Assembly: GCA_030762895.1 (NCBI GenBank)
Contig: JAUPTC010000148.1
Location: 1 to 64,000, forward strand
From: Sophora flavescens
Lineage: Eukaryota > Streptophyta > Magnoliopsida > Fabales > Fabaceae
Length of the DNA: 64,000 nt
Reading direction: 5' to 3'
A model generated the notes under the pieces. It saw nothing but the letters and a program-made list of their open reading frames with translations. It was not told where the DNA came from and ran no database searches. This document shows positions 59,416 through 64,000 of the stretch, piece by piece. A program made the position numbers and the translations under genes. Numbering within the stretch: position 1 is the first letter of the stretch; the number at the start of each line of letters is the position of its first letter.

Positions 59416-60193
59416 TGATATGATCCTAAAAAGGAGCATGTAGATTTTCGGACCTATCCTTGAGTGACAACAAAAATTATAGAAGAAGATGAAATACAAA
59501 ATTGGATAAGATGAGAAATGGGAGGTAGGCGCCACAAATCCAAGGAGATTTGATAAGCCAAGGTGAGGTTCGCCACAAGAATCGTGGATTCTTGATAAGA
59601 ACAAGGGCGGTTCAACCAAGAACCAAAGAGAAACAATATTCTCTCACAAATGGACTTAATCCAAATTGAACTCAAAGTTGTCATTCATGTGTTTAGGGGC
59701 GTATTACATATAGAGAGCTGGCCTAAGATCACGCGTTAATTGGCCTAAAATCACTCATCTTGACTTTTCATTCCCCCCTAATTATGTGGTGATTACACTT
59801 GCTTCTCATATTAAAAGTGTAATCCTCCCATAATCAATTACAATTTAATGCCAAAGATTCCCTCCCTAATAAAACAAAACATTAAAAAGGCTAAAAATTT
59901 AAAGGAGTTAATTTTGGTATGCAAACCAAAAGATTCCTCCATCTAAGCCTAAAATTCGTGTAAAACTGAAAACAATATTTTCGTCATGAAACAAGCCAAA
60001 TCTGGTCACGGGCCTTGAAATACGATTTGTAGATAATCTCCTCAGCTTTCCAACGCATCAAAGAACGTATCAATCGGAGATTTGTAGCTCAAGATATAGC
60101 CCAAACAAGAATACGGGTTCATTACAAACGAAAATAAAATTTTCATCAAAACTAATTTGGGCTTAAATTGGACATCATTTTTGGTCTGCATCA
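59416..60193 (-). repeat. 5' LTR of minus-strand element
   Basis: 778 bp, TGATATGATCC to TCTGCATCA in plus coordinates, nearly identical to 57551-58329. Confidence 0.92.
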
Positions 60194-60326
60194 TTAACCC
60201 ATGACCCTCATGCCATGATCCCTTGGTTAATTACCATGACCGACACAGCATGATCCAATGGTTAACCAATGACCCACATGCCATGCTCCCTTGATTACCC
60301 ATAACCTACTTACCATGGTTACATGG
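60194..60326. repeat. 33-bp satellite fragment
   Basis: About four units between two insertions, starting with the TTAAC duplication and ending CATGG. Confidence 0.93.
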
Positions 60327-61146
60327 TGATGCAAACCAAGGATGATGTCCAATTTGAGGCCAAATTAATATTTTTGATGAAAATTTTATTTTCATTGTGG
60401 TGAACCCGTATGCTTGATTTGGTCATATCTTGAGCTACGAATCTCCGATTGATGTATTCTTTGGTGCGTTGGAAAGCTTATGGAATTATCTACAAATCAT
60501 ATCTCAGGCCTCTTGACCAAATTCGGCTTCTATCATGGTGAAAAACGGGCTGCAAGTTTAATACGAATTCTTGGACCTTAAATGAGTTATATGTTAATTG
60601 GGCTACACTAAGCTTGATGAATGAGCAAGGCCCATTATGAATGGTGGCTGGCACGTTTTTGGAACTTACAAAGGAGAGCGACCTTTGGCTTGCATGCCTA
60701 GGTAACTCCTTTAGAAGTTATGGAACCACTTTTATTATTTTCTTAAGTAGGATAGTTATGTTCTTTTAATAACCACTTAGTGGAGAGTTATGTCTAGTTA
60801 TTAGGAGTTTATGTCATCTTATGATGACCTTTGGTTTTTATTTCCCTATGCTATATGTACACACCTATTACATGATGAATGTCAACTTTGAGTTCATTTT
60901 GGATTGATTCCAATTGTGAGAGTGTTTTCTCTCTTGGGTTCTTCATTGAGCCAACCCTTGTTCTTATCAAGAATCCAAGATTCTTGTGGCGAACCTCACA
61001 TTGGCTTATCAAATCCCCTTGGATTTGTGGCGCCTACCTCCCATTTCTCATCTTATCAATTTTGTATTTCACCTTCTTCTACAATTTTGCTTGGTCACTC
61101 AAGGATAGATCCGAAAATATATATGTTCCTTGCTAGGATCATATCA
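60327..61146 (+). repeat. 5' LTR of LTR2 element
   Basis: TATA-like CTATATGTA at 60851-60859. Hairpins at 60918-60933, 60968-60986 and 61010-61027, the last followed by GTGGCGCC. Confidence 0.93.
60910..61035 (+). other. Conserved hairpin block in LTR (exemplar)
   Basis: Three short inverted repeats in a row: GAGAG-TGTTTT-CTCTC, CAAGAATC-CAA-GATTCTTG and CAAATCC-CCTT-GGATTTG. The last two sit in the same frame of flanking bases, CTTATC before and TGGCG after. Equivalents occur in every LTR family in this window. Confidence 0.75.
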
Positions 61147-61148
61147 TT

Positions 61149-61162
61149 TGGTATCTAGAGCC
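61149..61162 (+). other. Primer-binding site (variant)
   Basis: TGGTATCTAGAGCC, the same variant as at 48165. Confidence 0.78.
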
Positions 61163-61238
61163 ATCCTTCCTAGAGTGACTTATGATTTTGTTTTTTCAAT
61201 TTTTTTCGGAAGTTTGAATTTTTCTTAGTGGGTTCTTC

Positions 61239-62144
61239 ATGGAGTCACTAATGAAGAAAAATGATGCCAAGAAAATGGAGGATATGTTCTATTCTAGATG
61301 CTATGTGAAGGACAAGATATGTAGCTTGGTCATTGATAGAAAGGGTTACATCAACCTAGCTAGTACCACCATGGTGAAAAAGTTGGGACTTCCTCTTCTA
61401 GAGCATCCACAACCATATGTCATTTGGAGCATCCCGGAGTTTAGTGATTTCGGTGACGTGATGGTGAACAAACAAGTACGAGTGCCATTCCGGATTGGGA
61501 GATATGAGGATGAGGTGTTATGTGATGTGGTGCCTATAGAAACAAGGCACTTGGTACTTGGGCGTCCTTGGAGAGCTGAACGAGAAGCGAAATATGATGT
61601 CTACAACAATAGGTACTCATTTGTATTTAATAATCGTAAAATTACTCTTGGATCATTGTCACCAAAACAAGTGTATGAAGATCAAATGTACTTGAAAGGA
61701 GAGAGTGAGAAAAAAAGAATGATTGAGAAAACAATAAAAGAAGAGTGTTCAGTGAATGAGGAAAGCAAAGAAGGAGAAGTAATAAAAAAAGAAAGCCATG
61801 AGAAAAAGGTAGAAGAAAAGGGAATGGAGGAAAACAAACAGAATGAAAAAGATGTTGAGAAAAAGGTGGAGACTGCATTTTTTGAAGGGGAAAATAAAAA
61901 GACAAAAATTGAGGCAAAGGTTGAAAGAAGAATTGAGAGTCTTCCTATAAAAGAAAATAAGGTGAAGGGAGCAATGCTGGCAAGGCAGCCTATATATATC
62001 TTTCTATGTAACGATGCTTGTTTGACTACTAATGCAAACTCTTTGCCTAGAGGTGATGACTCTATTTTGAAGGAAGTTGAAGAAACAATTCCAAGAGAGG
62101 TGCCCCATGGATTCAAAATGGTTGTGTTTGAACCCGGAGGATAA
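61239..62144 (+). CDS. Protease-derived fusion ORF of LTR2 element (301 aa)
   Basis: Starts at an ATG 77 bp after the primer-binding site. Residues ~1-145 are a retrotransposon aspartic-protease-like domain: SRCYVKDKICSLVIDRKGY, MVNKQVRVPFRIGRYEDEVL, RHLVLGRPW. The catalytic aspartate is kept but followed by R-K-G instead of S/G-G, so activity is unlikely. ~150-245 form a K/E-rich linker. ~250-290 are the shared module (LPRGDDSILKEVEETIPREV then PHGF). It ends FEPGG, the first residues of the integrase C-terminal domain. Gag, RT and integrase core are absent. The ORF is intact in a nearly identical-LTR element; a minus-strand relative at 58386-59326 has one frameshift. Possible roles (binding viral-like proteins, decoy) are speculation. 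Confidence 0.72.
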   Translation: MESLMKKNDAKKMEDMFYSRCYVKDKICSLVIDRKGYINLASTTMVKKLGLPLLEHPQPYVIWSIPEFSDFGDVMVNKQVRVPFRIGRYEDEVLCDVVPIETRHLVLGRPWRAEREAKYDVYNNRYSFVFNNRKITLGSLSPKQVYEDQMYLKGESEKKRMIEKTIKEECSVNEESKEGEVIKKESHEKKVEEKGMEENKQNEKDVEKKVETAFFEGENKKTKIEAKVERRIESLPIKENKVKGAMLARQPIYIFLCNDACLTTNANSLPRGDDSILKEVEETIPREVPHGFKMVVFEPGG

Positions 62145-62200
62145 AGAAGACTCCTTAAGGCAATAAATTCGAGGTCGAATTCTTTTCAAGAGGGAGGGAA

Positions 62201-63020
62201 TGATGCAAACCAAGGATGATGTCCAATTTGAGGCCAAATTAATATTTTTGATGAAAATTTTATTTTCATTGTGGTGAACCCGTATGCTTGATTTGGTCAT
62301 ATCTTGAGCTACGAATCTCCGATTGATGTATTCTTTGGTGCGTTGGAAAGCTTATGGAATTATCTACAAATCATATCTCAGGCCTCTTGACCAAATTCGG
62401 CTTCTATCATGGTGAAAAACGGGCTTCAAGTTTAATACGAATTCTTGGACCTTAAATGAGTTATATGTTAATTGGGCTACACTAAGCTTGATGAATGAGC
62501 AAGGCCCATTATGAATGGTGGCTGGCACGTTTTTGGAACTTACAAAGGAGAGCAACCTTTGGCTTGCATGCCTAGGTAACTCCTTTAGAAGTTATGGAAC
62601 CACTTTTATTATTTTCTTAAGTAGGATAGTTATGTTCTTTTAATAACCACTTAGTGGAGAGTTATGTCTAGTTATTAGGAGTTTATGTCATCTTATGATG
62701 ACCTTTGGTTTTTATTTCCCTATGCTATATGTACACACCTATTACATGATGAATGTCAACTTTGAGTTCATTTTGGATTGATTCCAATTGTGAGAGTGTT
62801 TTCTCTCTTGGGTTCTTCATTGAGCCAACCCTTGTTCTTATCAAGAATCCAAGATTCTTGTGGCGAACCTCACATTGGCTTATCAAATCCCCTTGGATTT
62901 GTGGCGCCTACCTCCCATTTCTCATCTTATCAATTTTGTATTTCACCTTCTTCTACAATTTTGCTTGGTCACTCAAGGATAGATCCGAAAATATATATGT
63001 TCCTTGCTAGGATCATATCA
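62201..63020 (+). repeat. 3' LTR of LTR2 element
   Basis: 820 bp; differs from the 5' LTR at GGGCTTCAAG and GAGCAACC. Confidence 0.93.
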
Positions 63021-63260
63021 CATGGTTAACACATGACCCACTCGCCATGATCGCATGGTTAACCCTAGACCCTCATGCCACGATCCCATGGTTAAGCCAT
63101 AACCCTCACGCCATGATCACATGGTTAACCCATGACCCTGACGCCATGATCCCATGGTTAACCCATTCCCCTCTGCCATATTCCCATCGTTAACCATTGA
63201 CCCTCACGCCATGATCCCATGGTTAACCCTTGACCCTCACGCCATGTTCCCATGGTTAAC
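63021..63260. repeat. 33-bp satellite fragment
   Basis: About seven units, from CATGG to the TTAAC at 63256-63260. Confidence 0.93.
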
Positions 63261-64000
63261 TGATGACAACCAAATGGATAGGTTGCCTTTTGATGATCTT
63301 AGGTTGAATTAATCATTCATTTTAAACCAACCAGAATTGTGTTCATAACTTAGAAAGAAAGAAACAAGCAAATGGGTGAAGATTAGGGGTGGAATGGCGC
63401 CACAAATCCAAGGGGATTTGATAAGCCTAGTGAAGATCGCCACAAGAATCTTGGATTCTTGATAAGATCGGGGGTGGCTCAATCTAGAACCAAAGAGAGA
63501 CAAAACCCTCACAATTGGAATCAATCCAAATTCAACATCCAAGTCAATTTTCTATTCATGTTCTAGATGCATACATATAGGAAAAGTGGTTCATGACTAA
63601 AGAGGAGTTTCCTAGGCATGCAAGTCAAAGGTTTCCCTCCCAATTAACATGTGCACCGTCCACACAAGCATAATTAACATGTGCACCGTCTACACAAGCA
63701 AAATTAACATGTGCACCATCCACACAAGATAATTAACATGTGCACCGTCCACACGGGCATAATTAACATGTGCACCGTCCAAAATTTATTACACTTTTAT
63801 TGAATTAAAATAAACTAGAAAATACTACTTTAGAGAAGTGGCCTTCCAAGCCATCATGGGTCTTCAAGTTGGATGAGAAAAGTGACCAATTTGGGCTCCA
63901 CTCCATCAAGACTTGAATTTGGGCTTGCTTCAATTAAAGTTGTCACCATTTGATTTAGGACTTCTTGGGCTTTCTTGATCCTAGCTCTTGTCATAGGTCC
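63261..64000 (-). mobile_element. LTR of a further element, cut by window end
   Basis: Minus-strand LTR beginning TGATGACAACC right after satellite TTAAC. It has the hairpin block with GGCGCC near 63395-63465, five ~30-bp repeats with GTGCACCGTCC at 63642-63780, and an end region matching the pol tail (GTCATAGGTCC). The other boundary and internal domain lie outside the window. Confidence 0.85.
63642..63780. repeat. 30-bp U3 tandem repeat, third occurrence
   Basis: Reverse-complement copies of the same 30-bp unit seen at 47575 and 49300 (ATTAACATGTGCACCGTCC), five units, inside a different LTR family. Confidence 0.9.

Larger units (their letters stand above)
57551..60193 (-). mobile_element. 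Complete short LTR element, 2.64 kb (minus strand)
   Basis: LTRs 57551-58329 and 59416-60193 (779 and 778 bp). The primer-binding site is 59401-59413 on the minus strand, TGGTATCAGAGCC exactly. The purine tract complement TCCCTCCCTCTTGAA is next to 58330. Target duplication TTAAC lies at 57546-57550 and 60194-60198. The LTRs differ at only about four or five positions, so it is recent. Confidence 0.94.
60327..63020 (+). mobile_element. Complete short LTR2 element, 2.69 kb
   Basis: LTRs 60327-61146 and 62201-63020, both 820 bp and differing at only about two positions. Primer-binding site TGGTATCTAGAGCC at 61149-61162; purine tract AAGAGGGAGGGA before 62201. Target duplication CATGG (60322-60326 and 63021-63025). 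It is the only full-length member with its own internal domain of the LTR2 family that makes up the mosaic at 37735-46586. Probably the youngest insertion here. Confidence 0.95.

Overview
The window looks like repeat-dense heterochromatin from a flowering plant. Three things point there: blocks derived from the plant telomere repeat CCCTAAA, primer-binding sites complementary to initiator-methionine tRNA, and Ty3/Gypsy gag, protease, reverse transcriptase and integrase pieces of plant type. I found no ordinary host gene, tRNA, rRNA or CRISPR array. The species cannot be named from sequence alone. Pericentromeric or subtelomeric location is an inference.

Layout. 1-848 is a 33-bp minisatellite. 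849-4448 holds minus-strand LTR elements sharing an LTR. 4449-9070 is a degenerate telomere-like block. 9071-11970 holds more minus-strand elements, which meet plus-strand copies head to head near 11,923. 11966-29736 is the most striking region: a head-to-tail array of nine internal domains (about 906 bp) alternating with LTRs (986-987 bp), with one LTR shared between neighbours (period 1,892 bp) and almost no divergence. 29737-37158 holds fragments of an autonomous Ty3/Gypsy element: a gag-protease gene split by a complete nested 4.09-kb element with target duplication ATTCT, then reverse-transcriptase and integrase pieces folded back on themselves. 37735-46586 is a mosaic of two LTR families duplicated as exact 3,604-bp blocks. 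46587-63260 is the 33-bp satellite again, interrupted by three complete short LTR elements (47503-49888, 57551-60193, 60327-63020), each with a 5-bp target duplication. A fourth LTR starts at 63261 and runs off the window.

How the parts relate. Most elements are non-autonomous: they keep LTRs, primer-binding site and polypurine tract, and carry one lysine/glutamate-rich ORF instead of gag-pol. Several of these ORFs fuse a predicted coiled coil or a protease remnant to a conserved module with a 'P-[KR]-E-V-P-H-G' signature. In one family the ORF also keeps the pol C-terminal tail, reading through the polypurine tract into the 3' LTR. Proteins for mobilisation would have to come from an autonomous relative elsewhere. 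The LTR families differ in sequence but share a TATA-like box and a run of small hairpins whose stems change in a compensatory way, which suggests a conserved RNA structure. Coordinates of LTR ends come from TG...CA termini, adjacent primer-binding and polypurine tracts, and target duplications read by eye.
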